DNA of 64,000 bases from CAMLIZ01 sp036231905 (GTDB taxonomy: Bacteria; Pseudomonadota; Gammaproteobacteria; Burkholderiales; Burkholderiaceae_C), in contig NZ_JAZARE010000011.1 of NCBI RefSeq assembly GCF_036231905.1, forward strand, positions 62,001-126,000, in the 5' to 3' direction. The translations under genes and the position numbers were made by a program. Position 1 is the stretch's first letter; each line of letters opens with the position of its first letter. Under the pieces are notes generated by a model. The model had not been told where the DNA came from. It saw nothing but the letters and a program-made list of their open reading frames with translations, and did not search any database. Positions 42,639-51,559 of the stretch are shown here, in pieces.

Positions 42639-43684
42639 GCCGCCGCCGGGTCCGTGTCCCCCGTGCGCTTGTTCCACGGGCCTTCGCTGAAGGCGGTGGC
42701 TTCGAGCGCGATGCCGTCGTCGCTGACGCTGCCTTCCACCTGCACCGGCCGGCGCGCGCCGTGCGAGCGCAGGCTGAGCGCCATGCCATGGTCGGTGTGG
42801 CGCAGGCTGCCGGTCATGTCCACCTCCCCGCTGGGGCTGAGCACCGACAGGTGGATGGTGGCCCCGGCCGGGCGGGCCACGATGAGCCGGCGGGCCAGGT
42901 AGTCGGGCGAGCCACGTTCGTCCTGCATGGCCACGATGCCGAGCAGGCGGCGCTTTTCAGCCAGCGCGGCCAGCAGCCTGCCGCGCTGCAGCTCGGCCGA
43001 CAGCAGCACCAGGTGGCGCGCATGGCCGCACTGGAAGGCATAGGCCAGCGCCGGGTTGAAGCGCAGGCCGTAGGTGGAGCCGCGAAAACGCCGCAACGTC
43101 TCCTGCACCTCCTCGGACGGCACGGAGGTGAATGCCACCCGCTCGCCGGCCGGCAGCAGCGCGCGCTCGGCGTCCTGGTCCACCGCGCCGCCGATGCGGT
43201 ACAGGATGGCCCCACGCGCAAAGCCGCGCAGTTGTGTGAGCTGCGGCGTGGCGGCCTCGCCCAGCGCCGCGATCGCGCGGGCCGCCTCGCCATCACCCAC
43301 CTTGGCCAGCGACTTCAGCAGCGAGGCTTCCAGCGCGGGCGGGCTGCCGCGCAGCGCCTGGGCCAGCGCGGTGCTGGAGCGCGGCACCGGAATGTCGCCC
43401 AGCACGGCGGCGGCCTGGCGCCGCAGCGCCGCGTCGGCCGCCGGGTCGTGCAGGATGGCGGCCACCAGCTGCGCGCTGCGGTCGTCGGGCGCGTTGTCGG
43501 CCACGATCGCCATGGCGAAGGCAAGGTTCAGGCGTCGGGCCGCCGGGGCGCCTTCGGCCAGCACCTGGCGGATGCCCTCCAGCTCGTCCGGCGTCGGCCG
43601 GGGCCGGCCGAAGGGCGGGCCGTCGAGCGCCAGCACCCGCTCGATGCGGGGGGTCAGCGGGATGCGGTGGTGTGTGTTGGCCAT
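42635..43684 (-). CDS. HEAT-like repeat protein, unknown
   Basis: A 349-residue protein with no signal peptide. Residues about 25-150 form helical repeats of the HEAT/PBS kind (FAMAIVADNAPDDRSAQLVA, LRRQAAAVLGDIPVP, ASLLKSLAKVGDGEAARAIA). Residues 190-345 are a mixed domain (FQCGHARHLVLLSAELQRG; HLSVLSPSGEVDMTGSL). ATG 43684 has AGGAG 6 bases upstream. It is the last of three same-strand genes (repeat protein, metzincin, this one) spaced 7-10 bases apart. No function known; a partner or processing role for the other two is possible. Confidence 0.6.
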   Translation of the reverse strand: MANTHHRIPLTPRIERVLALDGPPFGRPRPTPDELEGIRQVLAEGAPAARRLNLAFAMAIVADNAPDDRSAQLVAAILHDPAADAALRRQAAAVLGDIPVPRSSTALAQALRGSPPALEASLLKSLAKVGDGEAARAIAALGEAATPQLTQLRGFARGAILYRIGGAVDQDAERALLPAGERVAFTSVPSEEVQETLRRFRGSTYGLRFNPALAYAFQCGHARHLVLLSAELQRGRLLAALAEKRRLLGIVAMQDERGSPDYLARRLIVARPAGATIHLSVLSPSGEVDMTGSLRHTDHGMALSLRSHGARRPVQVEGSVSDDGIALEATAFSEGPWNKRTGDTDPAAA

Positions 43685-43693
43685 GCGAATCTC

Positions 43694-44407
43694 CTAGCAG
43701 GCGTCGCGCACCCAGCAGCTGGAGCGCATGGTGCTGCGCTGGCCGGAGGTGATGTCGCGGCTGTTCAGCGTGATCTCGCCGATGCCATCGTTGTTGCTGT
43801 CCACGCCCATCAGGTTGGTGGCCGAATTGGTGTGCACCAGCCCGAGGTAGTGCCCCACCTCGTGCGCCACGATGATGCCGAGGAAGTCGTCGGAACTGGT
43901 GTTCACCTCCACCACCGCACCGGTGCGGCCTTTGTCGTCCTTGTCGCAGGGACCGTCCGAATTGCTCCAGCCGCCGGCGTCGCTGATGGTCTGCACCATG
44001 AACAGGTCGATGCCGTCGTTGGGGCCCGAGTACGCCTCGGTGAGGTCGGTGGCTTCACCCGCGTCCACCGTGATGTAGGAGGTGGCGTCGGCATCGTGGA
44101 TGTAGCGCCAGAAGATCTTGCGCACGCCGATGTCGGCCTGCTCGTAGATCTCGCGCATCAGGTCGATCGCATGCTGGGTGCTGATGGCCTGCGCCTGCGT
44201 GAAGGTGCCGGTGAAGCCGGGCTCATGCCCGACGAAGAACACACACAGGTTGATGGCCTTGGCGCGGATGTTGTCGATGTGGCGGTGGATGCGCAGGTCG
44301 CGGTCGATCGGCCCGTAGGGGTAGCCGAAGAGATCGCGACGGACCGACAAGGTGCCGGTCTTGTCCAGGCAGTGGTCGCAGGTGTCGCGGATGCTCACGG
44401 TGGTCAT
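43694..44407 (-). CDS. Metzincin-type zinc metalloprotease
   Basis: A 237-residue protein with the signature HEVGHYLGLVH: H182, E183, H186, G189 and H192 of HExxHxxGxxH, and a Met-turn candidate M200 (NLMG). This is the metzincin zinc site (astacin/reprolysin/pappalysin-like). The N-terminus has a CDHCLDK motif and no signal peptide. It therefore either acts inside the cell or leaves by a leaderless route. Eight bases separate it from the upstream repeat-protein gene, so cleavage or maturation of that protein is a reasonable guess. Substrate unknown. Confidence 0.8.
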   Translation of the reverse strand: MTTVSIRDTCDHCLDKTGTLSVRRDLFGYPYGPIDRDLRIHRHIDNIRAKAINLCVFFVGHEPGFTGTFTQAQAISTQHAIDLMREIYEQADIGVRKIFWRYIHDADATSYITVDAGEATDLTEAYSGPNDGIDLFMVQTISDAGGWSNSDGPCDKDDKGRTGAVVEVNTSSDDFLGIIVAHEVGHYLGLVHTNSATNLMGVDSNNDGIGEITLNSRDITSGQRSTMRSSCWVRDAC

Positions 44408-44414
44408 GGCGGCC

Positions 44415-45791
44415 TCACTGCAGCGCGATCACCATCGGGATCAGCCCGGCGCCCGCCTCGTGCGGCGCAATCGCCTTGCCGATCACCGCGCCGAAGGCCC
44501 GCATCGGGTCGGTGGCCCGCATCGCATGGCCTTCCAGGCTGGAGGGCGTGAGCAGGTCGCCGATGCGGATGGGCCCCGCTTCGTCCGTCACCTTCACATA
44601 CGCCTTGCCCACCAGTGCAATCGGGCGCCGGTGCTTGCGGCCGGGCTGCTTGTCCAGCACGATGCCGGGCTGGTACGCCCCCGCGCCGGACACCACGCCT
44701 ACCACGCCGGTTTCATGCGCGCGGCACGAGGGCCGCAGCCGTCCATCGGGCCCCAGCGCCATCACGGTGCCGGGCTCGGCGCACACCGTGGGCAGCACTT
44801 CGAACTCCTCCGCGCAGTCGGCGTTGCGCAGGGTGATGTCGCCGGCGTTGCCGTCCAGGTGGATGGTGGCGGCCCCGGTATCGAAGATGTCGTTGGCACC
44901 GCTGGCGTACAACAGCACGTCGCCATCGGAGCCATGGCCGCCCAGGCGCAGGTTGGAGTCGGGCCCCAGCGAGCCCACCTGGCGGCCTTCGGCGTCGTAC
45001 AGCGACAGGCTCTGCCCGTCTGCATTGAGCAGGATGCGGCGGCGGCCGTTGCTGTCGTACAGGTCCACGTCGCCGTCGGAGCCGTTGCCGCCGAGTGTGA
45101 GGTTGGCGTTGTCGCCCAGGCGGCCAACCTCGCTGCCGCGTGAGTTGCGGATGCGCAGCCACTGGTTGTCGGCGTCCAGTTCGAGCCGCGTGGTGCCATT
45201 CGCGTCGCTGAGCACCACGTCGCCGTCGGAGCCGTTGCCGCCCAGGCGCAGGTTGGCGTTCTCGCCCAGGCTGCCCACCTGCTGGTTGCCGGCGTTGCGG
45301 ATGCGCAGGCTCTGGCCGTTGGCATTGAACTCGAAGCGCGTGATGCCGGCCGGATCCTTGAGATACAGGTCACCGTCGAAGCCGCCGCCACCGCCCAGCG
45401 TGAGGTTGCCGTTCGGCCCCAGTTCGGCCACGGTGCTGCCGTCGGCGGCCTGCAGGCGCAGCATGTTGAGGTTGGCCGACAAGGTGGCGCGCACCTGGCC
45501 TTCGCGGTCCTTGAGCACCACGTCACCGGCGCTGTCGTTGCCGCCAAGGGTCAGGTCGGCATTGGGGCCCAGCAGCCCCACCTCCAGCCCGTCCGCGTTG
45601 CTCAGGCGCAGCCGGTGGCTGGCGGATTCCAGCTCGATGCGGGTGGTGCCGCTGGCGTCCGCCAGGCTCAGCGTACCGGCCTGGCCGTTGCCGCCCGCGG
45701 AGATGTCTGCGGCGTCGCCGTCCAGCGTGATGTTGGGGGTTTCGGATCCTGCCGGCGTGACGGTCAGGAACTGCTCGACGCTCTGGGCCAT
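44415..45791 (-). CDS. Protein with exact 50-residue tandem repeats and tail-fibre-like C-terminus
   Basis: A 458-residue protein without signal peptide. It contains five to six 50-residue repeats, each beginning LGG-N/G-GSDGD and ending LRxRNAxGxEVGxLGxNANLT. Such repeats form a beta-helix or fibre. The last 110 residues (GAYQPGIVLDKQPGRKHRRP; GDLLTPSSLEGHAM; FGAVIGKAIAPHE) look like the C-terminal (peptidase-G2/intramolecular chaperone-like) domain of phage tail spikes. ATG 45791 is chosen over ATG 45797 because the AGGAG is directly against the latter and 6 bases from the former. First gene of the three-gene operon. The function may be a surface or secreted fibre. Confidence 0.7.
   Translation of the reverse strand: MAQSVEQFLTVTPAGSETPNITLDGDAADISAGGNGQAGTLSLADASGTTRIELESASHRLRLSNADGLEVGLLGPNADLTLGGNDSAGDVVLKDREGQVRATLSANLNMLRLQAADGSTVAELGPNGNLTLGGGGGFDGDLYLKDPAGITRFEFNANGQSLRIRNAGNQQVGSLGENANLRLGGNGSDGDVVLSDANGTTRLELDADNQWLRIRNSRGSEVGRLGDNANLTLGGNGSDGDVDLYDSNGRRRILLNADGQSLSLYDAEGRQVGSLGPDSNLRLGGHGSDGDVLLYASGANDIFDTGAATIHLDGNAGDITLRNADCAEEFEVLPTVCAEPGTVMALGPDGRLRPSCRAHETGVVGVVSGAGAYQPGIVLDKQPGRKHRRPIALVGKAYVKVTDEAGPIRIGDLLTPSSLEGHAMRATDPMRAFGAVIGKAIAPHEAGAGLIPMVIALQ
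44823..45695 (-). repeat. 150-base tandem repeat array within the fibre-like gene
   Basis: The encoded LGG motif recurs at residues 85, 135, 185, 235 and 285 (numbering from ATG 45797), exactly 50 apart. The repeats are alike but not identical at protein level, best kept in copies 3-5 (GNGSDGDVxLxDxNG). The constant spacing without indels suggests selection for fold geometry. Confidence 0.75.
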
Positions 45792-45939
45792 GGTCATCTC
45801 CTCGGTGGGTCATTGCCTGCAACCCAATGTGTGCCTCGGAGAAGTCGAAACGTATCCCTAGCTGGCGCCGGCAGTCCCCCCAGAAGCTGTCTTGTAAATG
45901 GCGGGGATTCGACAGGTGGGGTGAGCCAGCCGGCCCGCC

Positions 45940-46590
45940 CTACTGCTCATCGTCCTCGAACGAAAAGCGTCTGGCCCAGAAATCCCGCAGCCGGGGGTCG
46001 GTGTCCACCCGGCGCACGACGGGGGCCATCTTGGGTGCCACGTCGTAGAAGCGCTCACGCCAGGGGCCGAACCGGGAGACCACGGTGACATAGAGGTCAA
46101 GCACCGACAACTCGTCTCCGAGCAGGTAGCGCCCCGGGTCCAGCTGGCGGTCCATGTTGGCCCAGCAGAAGGCAATGCGGTCATGCACGGCATCGACCAC
46201 GGTGCTGCGCAGCTCGGGCGGAGCGCCGATGCGCCCGACGTCGGGCTTGATCCAATGCAGGGAGTAGATCGCCGAAGAGACGTAGACCATCCAGCGCAGG
46301 TACTGGCGCCGCCTGCGCTCGTCGTCCAGGGCGGGTGCGAGCCGGGCCGACGGGTGGGCGTCAGCAAGGTAGATCAGGATCGCGGCGCTCTCGGTCATCA
46401 CCTCCCCACCGGGGAGGACCAGCGTGGGAATCTGCCGCATCGGATTCTGCAGCCCGACGCGGTCCCGCGCGGATGCCTCCACCCAGGTGGCACCTTCGAT
46501 CAGTGTGTAGGGGATGTCCAAGAGGGTGAGCGCTGCTTCGACGGAGATGGATCCCGAAGCTTCGGCGCCATAAAGGGTGATGGGGGTCAT
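45940..46590 (-). CDS. Glutathione S-transferase family protein
   Basis: A 216-residue protein with the N-terminal thioredoxin fold (ITLYGAEASGSISVEAALTL; QIPTLVLPGGEVMTESAAIL, the conserved cis-Pro and Glu-Ser glutathione-binding residues) and the helical C-terminal domain (YLLGDELSVLDLYVTVVSRF). The catalytic Ser/Tyr/Cys near residue 10 is likely S12 or S14. Substrate unknown. ATG 46590 begins the fold directly. It is divergent from the AraC gene across 108 bases. Confidence 0.82.
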   Translation of the reverse strand: MTPITLYGAEASGSISVEAALTLLDIPYTLIEGATWVEASARDRVGLQNPMRQIPTLVLPGGEVMTESAAILIYLADAHPSARLAPALDDERRRRQYLRWMVYVSSAIYSLHWIKPDVGRIGAPPELRSTVVDAVHDRIAFCWANMDRQLDPGRYLLGDELSVLDLYVTVVSRFGPWRERFYDVAPKMAPVVRRVDTDPRLRDFWARRFSFEDDEQ

Positions 46591-46698
46591 GTGCAGTTCC
46601 TGCGGGCCATGCGGTCCATGTTCGCATGCGCGCCTGGGCGCCAGGAGGGCACCGCCCGGGCGGTAAAGTGCCCGCTGCTCCACCGCACACCTCGATCC

Positions 46699-47217
46699 AT
46701 GGCGCACAAGCGATCCACCGGCACTGGCGAAGAACCTGCAGCCAGCCAGGACCCAGCGCTCCTGCGCCGCCTGCTGCGCGCCAAGGACCGCATGGACGCC
46801 GCTTCGCACGAGGCCTGGCCGGTGCAGCGCCTGGCCAGCGTGAGCGGAGTGACCGAGGCGCACTTCGCGCGCTCGTTCAAGCAGGCCTTCGGCATCCCGC
46901 CGCACCGCTACCTGCTCACCCGCCGCATCGAGCGTGCGGTGGCACTGCTGCGCGACACCGATCAGCCCATCACCGAGATCGCCTTCCAGACCGGCTGGGG
47001 CAGCCTGGGCACCTTTGGCCGCACCTTCCGCGACATCACCGGCGAAAGCCCGCGCGCGGTGCGCGAGCGCGCGCAGGCGGCCGCCCACACGCTGGACCGG
47101 GTGCCCGCCTGCATCGTGAGCGCCGCTCACCGGCCCGACCTGACCACCGCAGTTTCGGAGAAGCGCCGCCAGGACGCCGACGCTATAAAAGCGCCTCCCA
47201 ACAAGGAGATGCCATGA
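46699..47217 (+). CDS. AraC-family regulator, HTH domain only
   Basis: A 172-residue protein with a double HTH of the AraC/XylS type: WPVQRLASVSGVTEAHFARS, FGIPPHRYLLTRRIERAVAL and ITEIAFQTGWGSLGTFGRTF. There is no sensor domain before it, only about 35 residues, so it is a short MarA/SoxS-like form with a 45-residue C-terminal tail. ATG 46699 is chosen; the frame is open far upstream across the divergent GST gene. Its stop overlaps the next start (ATGA), so it is coupled to the VOC gene it probably regulates. Confidence 0.8.
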   Translation: MAHKRSTGTGEEPAASQDPALLRRLLRAKDRMDAASHEAWPVQRLASVSGVTEAHFARSFKQAFGIPPHRYLLTRRIERAVALLRDTDQPITEIAFQTGWGSLGTFGRTFRDITGESPRAVRERAQAAAHTLDRVPACIVSAAHRPDLTTAVSEKRRQDADAIKAPPNKEMP

Positions 47218-47630
47218 ACCAAGGTGTGGATGTAGCCGGTGTGTATGTGCGCGACCAGGACGAGGCGCTCGCGTTCTATGTGGACAAGCTGGGGTTCCGG
47301 GTGCACACGGATGTGCGCAACGGCGACTACCGCTGGCTGACGGTGCAGCACCCGGACCAGCCCTCGTTCCAGCTCGGCCTGTTCAAGCCCGGCCCGCCGA
47401 TGCACGACGCGGCCACCGCGCAAACGCTGAACGCCATGGTGGCCAAGGGTGCGATGCCGCCGCTGGTGCTCACCGTGGACGACTGCCGCGCGGCCTACGA
47501 CCGGCTGCTCGGCCGCGGCGTGGAGTTCACGCAGGAGCCGATCGACCGCTACGGCGCGGTGGACGCGGGCTTCCGCGACCCATCGGGCAACGGCTGGAAG
47601 ATGATCCAGCCGCGCCGCGCGGCGCATTGA
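47214..47630 (+). CDS. VOC (glyoxalase-like) family protein
   Basis: A 138-residue VOC protein (DVAGVYVRDQDEALAFYVDK; DAGFRDPSGNGWKMIQPR). AAGGAGATGCC precedes ATG 47214, which overlaps the AraC stop. Such AraC-VOC pairs are common in Proteobacteria and often relate to detoxification or antibiotic resistance. The substrate is not predictable. Confidence 0.8.
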   Translation: MNQGVDVAGVYVRDQDEALAFYVDKLGFRVHTDVRNGDYRWLTVQHPDQPSFQLGLFKPGPPMHDAATAQTLNAMVAKGAMPPLVLTVDDCRAAYDRLLGRGVEFTQEPIDRYGAVDAGFRDPSGNGWKMIQPRRAAH

Positions 47631-47670
47631 GGCGCCGGCAGGAACAACCCCTCAGCGAAAGACAAGCGAC

Positions 47671-48054
47671 ATGAAAAGTCCCGCAGCGACCAGCGTCGTG
47701 TCCGCCACCCAGCGCATCGACGAAAAGATCGCCGAACTGTCCGACTGGCGCGGCGAGATGCTGGCCCACCTGCGCGCCCTCATCCACGAAGCGGACCCTG
47801 AAGTGACCGAAGAGTGGAAGTGGAGCGTGCCGGTGTGGTCGCACCACGGGATCATCTGCACCGGGGAGACCTACAAGAAGGCGGTGAAGATGACCTTCCC
47901 CAAGGGCGCTTCCCTGCCCGACCCCTCAGGCCTGTTCAATTCCAGCCTGGAGGGCAACGCGCGGCGGGCGATCGACTTTCATGAAGGGGACAAGGTGGAT
48001 GGCAAGGCGCTGAAGGCGTTGATCCGGGCGGCAGTGGCGGCCAATAGGGGCTAG
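47671..48054 (+). CDS. DUF1801 (YdhG/YjbR-like) protein
   Basis: A 127-residue protein with the DUF1801 pattern: LRALIHEADPEVTEEWKWSV, then HHGIICTGETYKKAVKMTF, and an end with VDGKALKALIRAAVAANRG. This is a small alpha/beta fold found widely, with no assigned reaction. It follows the VOC gene by 40 bases on the same strand and ends by overlapping the convergent hybrid kinase by 4 bases. Confidence 0.8.
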   Translation: MKSPAATSVVSATQRIDEKIAELSDWRGEMLAHLRALIHEADPEVTEEWKWSVPVWSHHGIICTGETYKKAVKMTFPKGASLPDPSGLFNSSLEGNARRAIDFHEGDKVDGKALKALIRAAVAANRG

Positions 48055-50273
48055 GAGTCATAGCCCGCGTGGCGCGCCTGGGTCCAGCGCGCCAAGACCG
48101 AGAGCAGCTGTGCAGCATCTACGGGCTTTGTGATGAAGTCGTCCATCCCGGCGGCCAGGCACTCGTGACGGTCTTCCTCGAAGGCGTTGGCCGTCATCGC
48201 GATGACGGGCACACCGCACAAGGCCGGTTGTTCCCGGATCCAGCGCGTGACCTGGAGCCCGTCCATGCCGGGCATCTGGACGTCCATCAATACCGCGTCG
48301 AATGCGCCTTCCTGCAGAAGCGCCAGCACCCCGTTGCCCGACCCCGTCACGGTCGTCTGCACACCGGCGCGCTCAAGGATGCTGCGGGCCACCAGCTGGT
48401 TGATCTCGTTGTCCTCCGCAATCAGCACATGCGCACCGGCTACGCTGCCCGGCGCGGCAAGCGTTGAAGGCTCCTGCTCCAGGGCGGTGGCAGCCCGGCC
48501 CAGGCGAACGGAAAAGTAAAAGCGGCTGCCTGCCCCCACCCGGCTTTCCACTTTTATCTCGCCGCCCATCAACTCCACAAGTCGGCGGCAGATGGCCAAG
48601 CCGAGGCCGGTTCCACCGAACCGGCGGGTCATCGAGTTGTCCGCCTGGTGGAAGGGTTGGAAGATTCGCGTCACTTTGTCGGCGGGAATTCCGATGCCGG
48701 TATCCCGCACTTCGAAGCACAGGCGAACACCGTCTGCATCCTCGCCCTCCACCCGCACGCTGACCTTCACCTCTCCGAGCTGTGTGAACTTGACCGCGTT
48801 GGAGACCAGATTGATGAGCACTTGCGCCAGCCGCAGGCGATCGCCCAAGACGGTGAGCCCTTCCACCCCGTCGGTGTCGTGGCACAGGTGCAGGCCTTTA
48901 CCGGCGGCCTGCTGGGAGGTCTCACCCAAGACATCGCCCACCACGGTAGCCGGCATGAAGGGCAGCCTCTCCAGCTCAACCATGCCCGCTTCGATCTTCG
49001 ACATGTTGAGAAGGTCGTCGAGCAGGCGCATGAGGTGCGTGCCGGACAGCAGGATCTTGTCGATGTAGCCTTTCACCGGCTCGGGAGGGTTCGCCATCAT
49101 GGCCACCTGGGACAGGCCTATCACGCTGTTCATCGGTGTGCGGATTTCATGGCTCATGTTGGCCAGGAACTGGCTCTTGGCCATGTTGGCCGCCTCGGCT
49201 GCGTCGCGCGCCTTCGCCAGCTCCATGGTGCGGTTGTGCACCCGCGCCTCGAGTTCTGCCTCACGCTGCCTCAGCAGGCGCTCCACCACGATGAGCCTGT
49301 CTCGTTCATGCAGCAGCAGGTTTTGCCGGGCCGCAGCCAGGATCACGACGACACCGCCGCCGCAGGCCGCGACGATGCCCATGTGCGGTGGCGCGAACGG
49401 CGCATTGGCGAGCACGATGCCGCCTGCCGCGGCCACCACCATCGCCAGCGGCAGGAACCGGAGCACGCCCTCGCACAACCGGTCCCACTCGTCGCTGTGC
49501 AAGGGGTGGATGCCAAAGCGCCAGATGCCGGCCGCCATGACGACCTCCACCCAGGAGAACGACAGGTTCACCCATGCGCCATTGGAGGTGCTGCCCTCCA
49601 GGAACCGCAGGTTCCACACCGTCCAGCACAGGGCCAGAAGCACCAGCGCCACCGGCAGCAGGAGCGAACGGAAGGTGACCGCGGCCCGGCGGGTGAGCAG
49701 CAGCACGATGAGCAGGCTGGCCGGCGTGATGAGGCTCAAGGGATAGGCGGCCAACACGGCCACCTGGAACACGCTGTAAGCGCCCCGCTCGGGCAGGAGC
49801 AGCGCAAGCGACGCGGTGAAACTCCCCACTGCAAGAGATGCTGTGTCAAGGCGTGCCAAGCGCCATTCCGTCTGGTTGAGCTGCCGCGAACCCAGAACGC
49901 ACAGGCCCACGGTCGCCGCCGGACCCAGCAGAAGGTAGAAGAAGTCCGACGGCCCGGGAAAAGGCAGCCACCCGGTCAGGACCTCCACGTCCCAGACGAG
50001 CTGCCCGACCAGGAAGGCGATCGTACCGAGCGCCATCCACCCGAGGGGCGCCCGGTACTCCGGCCGCAGCGCCTGGCGCCGCCAGGCCAGGACGGCCGCG
50101 AGCGCAGTCAGGCTGCTGCCGGCGGTCCAATGGATCAGGTCGAAGGTGGCGTCCTCGCCGCCGGCCTGCATCCGCGCCCCCACGCTTCCCACCACGAGCA
50201 GCACTGACAGGGTGGCGAAGGAGATGCGGGTCGCCGTTCTGCACACGAGACTACATGTCGGGCGGTCGTCCAC
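48051..50273 (-). CDS. Hybrid sensor histidine kinase with receiver domain
   Basis: A 740-residue protein. About nine to ten membrane segments fill residues 15-320, followed by a short coiled coil (ERLLRQREAELEARVHN), HisKA (ANMSHEIRTPMNSV), HATPase (LINLVSNAVKF, RDTGIGIPADK, GTGLGLAICRRL) and a receiver with phosphoacceptor D664 (LMDVQMPGMDG) and KP pair. The membrane sensor has no family I recognise. Start is GTG 50273; the N-terminus may be slightly shorter. It is divergent from a FIST gene across about 100 bases. There is no Hpt domain, so a separate phosphotransfer protein is needed. Confidence 0.85.
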   Translation of the reverse strand: MDDRPTCSLVCRTATRISFATLSVLLVVGSVGARMQAGGEDATFDLIHWTAGSSLTALAAVLAWRRQALRPEYRAPLGWMALGTIAFLVGQLVWDVEVLTGWLPFPGPSDFFYLLLGPAATVGLCVLGSRQLNQTEWRLARLDTASLAVGSFTASLALLLPERGAYSVFQVAVLAAYPLSLITPASLLIVLLLTRRAAVTFRSLLLPVALVLLALCWTVWNLRFLEGSTSNGAWVNLSFSWVEVVMAAGIWRFGIHPLHSDEWDRLCEGVLRFLPLAMVVAAAGGIVLANAPFAPPHMGIVAACGGGVVVILAAARQNLLLHERDRLIVVERLLRQREAELEARVHNRTMELAKARDAAEAANMAKSQFLANMSHEIRTPMNSVIGLSQVAMMANPPEPVKGYIDKILLSGTHLMRLLDDLLNMSKIEAGMVELERLPFMPATVVGDVLGETSQQAAGKGLHLCHDTDGVEGLTVLGDRLRLAQVLINLVSNAVKFTQLGEVKVSVRVEGEDADGVRLCFEVRDTGIGIPADKVTRIFQPFHQADNSMTRRFGGTGLGLAICRRLVELMGGEIKVESRVGAGSRFYFSVRLGRAATALEQEPSTLAAPGSVAGAHVLIAEDNEINQLVARSILERAGVQTTVTGSGNGVLALLQEGAFDAVLMDVQMPGMDGLQVTRWIREQPALCGVPVIAMTANAFEEDRHECLAAGMDDFITKPVDAAQLLSVLARWTQARHAGYDS

Positions 50274-50374
50274 GGCGAGAGCTTACGCCCTGGAGTGGTC
50301 AGCGGCAGCTGCGGCCGATGTCCACGGCATGACATTTGCGTGCGTCGCGCAGCTGCCCATCCTTGCCTTCCATC

Positions 50375-51547
50375 GTGAATCAAACGTACACCGCGCTCAG
50401 CACCGACCGCGACAGCCAGCGCGCCGGCGCACGCCTCGCCAGCGACATCCGGGCTGCCTTTGGCGGCGCGTCTCCCCATGCGGTGATTGTGTTTGCCTCT
50501 TCGTCGCACGACTGCGGCCGCTTGCTGCAAGCCTTGCGGCAAGGAGTGGGCAATGACGCCATCCTGACGGGCGCTTCCTCAGCGGGCGAATTCACGCACG
50601 GCGAGCAGACGGAGGGGGCGGTCTCGGCGCTGGCACTGCGCTCCAGCAGCCTCCAGTTCGCGCTCGGCGTGGGTCGCAACGTACAGGCGTCGCCGGCGCA
50701 GGCGGCCCGTGACGTAGTCTCCGGCTTTCGAGGAATGGCCGCGGGCGCTCTGCCTTACCGCGCGGCGATGGTGATGACCGACGCGCTGGCCGGCTATGCC
50801 GACGAAGTGGTGGACGGGCTCACGCTGGCCACGGGCGGCGGATACAGCTTCTTCGGTGGGGGCGCCGGCGACGATGGACACTTCAAGCAGACCCATGTGT
50901 TCGCAGGCACCGAGGTGCTGGGCAACGCGGTGGTCGCGCTCGAGATCCTTTCCCCGTCACCGATTGGCGTGGGCGTGGCTCACGGCTGGGACCCGGTGGG
51001 TGACGGTTACCGTGTGACCGAGGCCGACGGCGTGCGCGTGGTCAGCCTCAATGGCATGCCGGCGGCCGACGTCATTGCGCAGTATGCAGAAGCCACCGGC
51101 CAGCTCTTCGACCGGGCTGACCCCCTGCCCTTCTTCCTGCACAACATCCTCGGCATTCACAGCCCCAGCGGCTACCGGCTGCGCGTACCACTGGGCGTGG
51201 ACGCTGACGGCACGCTGCTGTGCGCCGCCGCCGTCCCGCGCGGCGCTGTGGTCCACCTGATGAAGACAAGCGCGGAATCCGCGGTGAGCGCAGCCCGGCA
51301 GGCGACCCAGCACGCACTGCAAGCGCTGCAAGGTGGCCGTCCGGCGGTCGGCCTGGTGTTCGACTGCGTCGCCACCCGGCTTCGGCTTGGCCATGCCTTC
51401 AGGAATGAGCTGGACGCCTGCGCCGAGCTGCTGCAACCCGCGCAGTTCGTTGGCTGCAACACCTATGGCCAGATCGCACGCGCAGAAGGCCAGTTCGGCG
51501 GATTTCACAACTGCACGGCGGTGGTCTGTGTCCTGCCGCAGGCCTGA
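50375..51547 (+). CDS. FIST domain sensory protein
   Basis: A 390-residue protein with FIST N (about 20-215; HAVIVFASSSHDCGRLLQAL, GASSAGEFTHGEQ) and FIST C (about 230-375; PLPFFLHNILGIHSPSGYRL, GCNTYGQIARAEGQFGGFHN). FIST domains bind small ligands, possibly amino acids, and feed signal transduction. The start is uncertain: GTG 50375 is just before the fold, and a TTG at 50336 would add 13 residues. It lies 12 bases before a hybrid kinase gene, which presumably receives its signal. It is divergent from another hybrid kinase. Confidence 0.85.
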   Translation: MNQTYTALSTDRDSQRAGARLASDIRAAFGGASPHAVIVFASSSHDCGRLLQALRQGVGNDAILTGASSAGEFTHGEQTEGAVSALALRSSSLQFALGVGRNVQASPAQAARDVVSGFRGMAAGALPYRAAMVMTDALAGYADEVVDGLTLATGGGYSFFGGGAGDDGHFKQTHVFAGTEVLGNAVVALEILSPSPIGVGVAHGWDPVGDGYRVTEADGVRVVSLNGMPAADVIAQYAEATGQLFDRADPLPFFLHNILGIHSPSGYRLRVPLGVDADGTLLCAAAVPRGAVVHLMKTSAESAVSAARQATQHALQALQGGRPAVGLVFDCVATRLRLGHAFRNELDACAELLQPAQFVGCNTYGQIARAEGQFGGFHNCTAVVCVLPQA

Positions 51548-51559
51548 GATGAGGCCTGC

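Noticed and set aside
42401..44551. 716-codon open frame on the plus strand
   Set aside because: Covers the complement of the HEAT-like and metzincin genes, and its translation lacks any motif, whereas the minus strand holds HExxHxxGxxH.
50336..50374. Longer FIST start at TTG 50336
   Set aside because: Adds 13 residues outside the fold and lacks a ribosome site, so GTG 50375 is preferred, though neither has a strong site.
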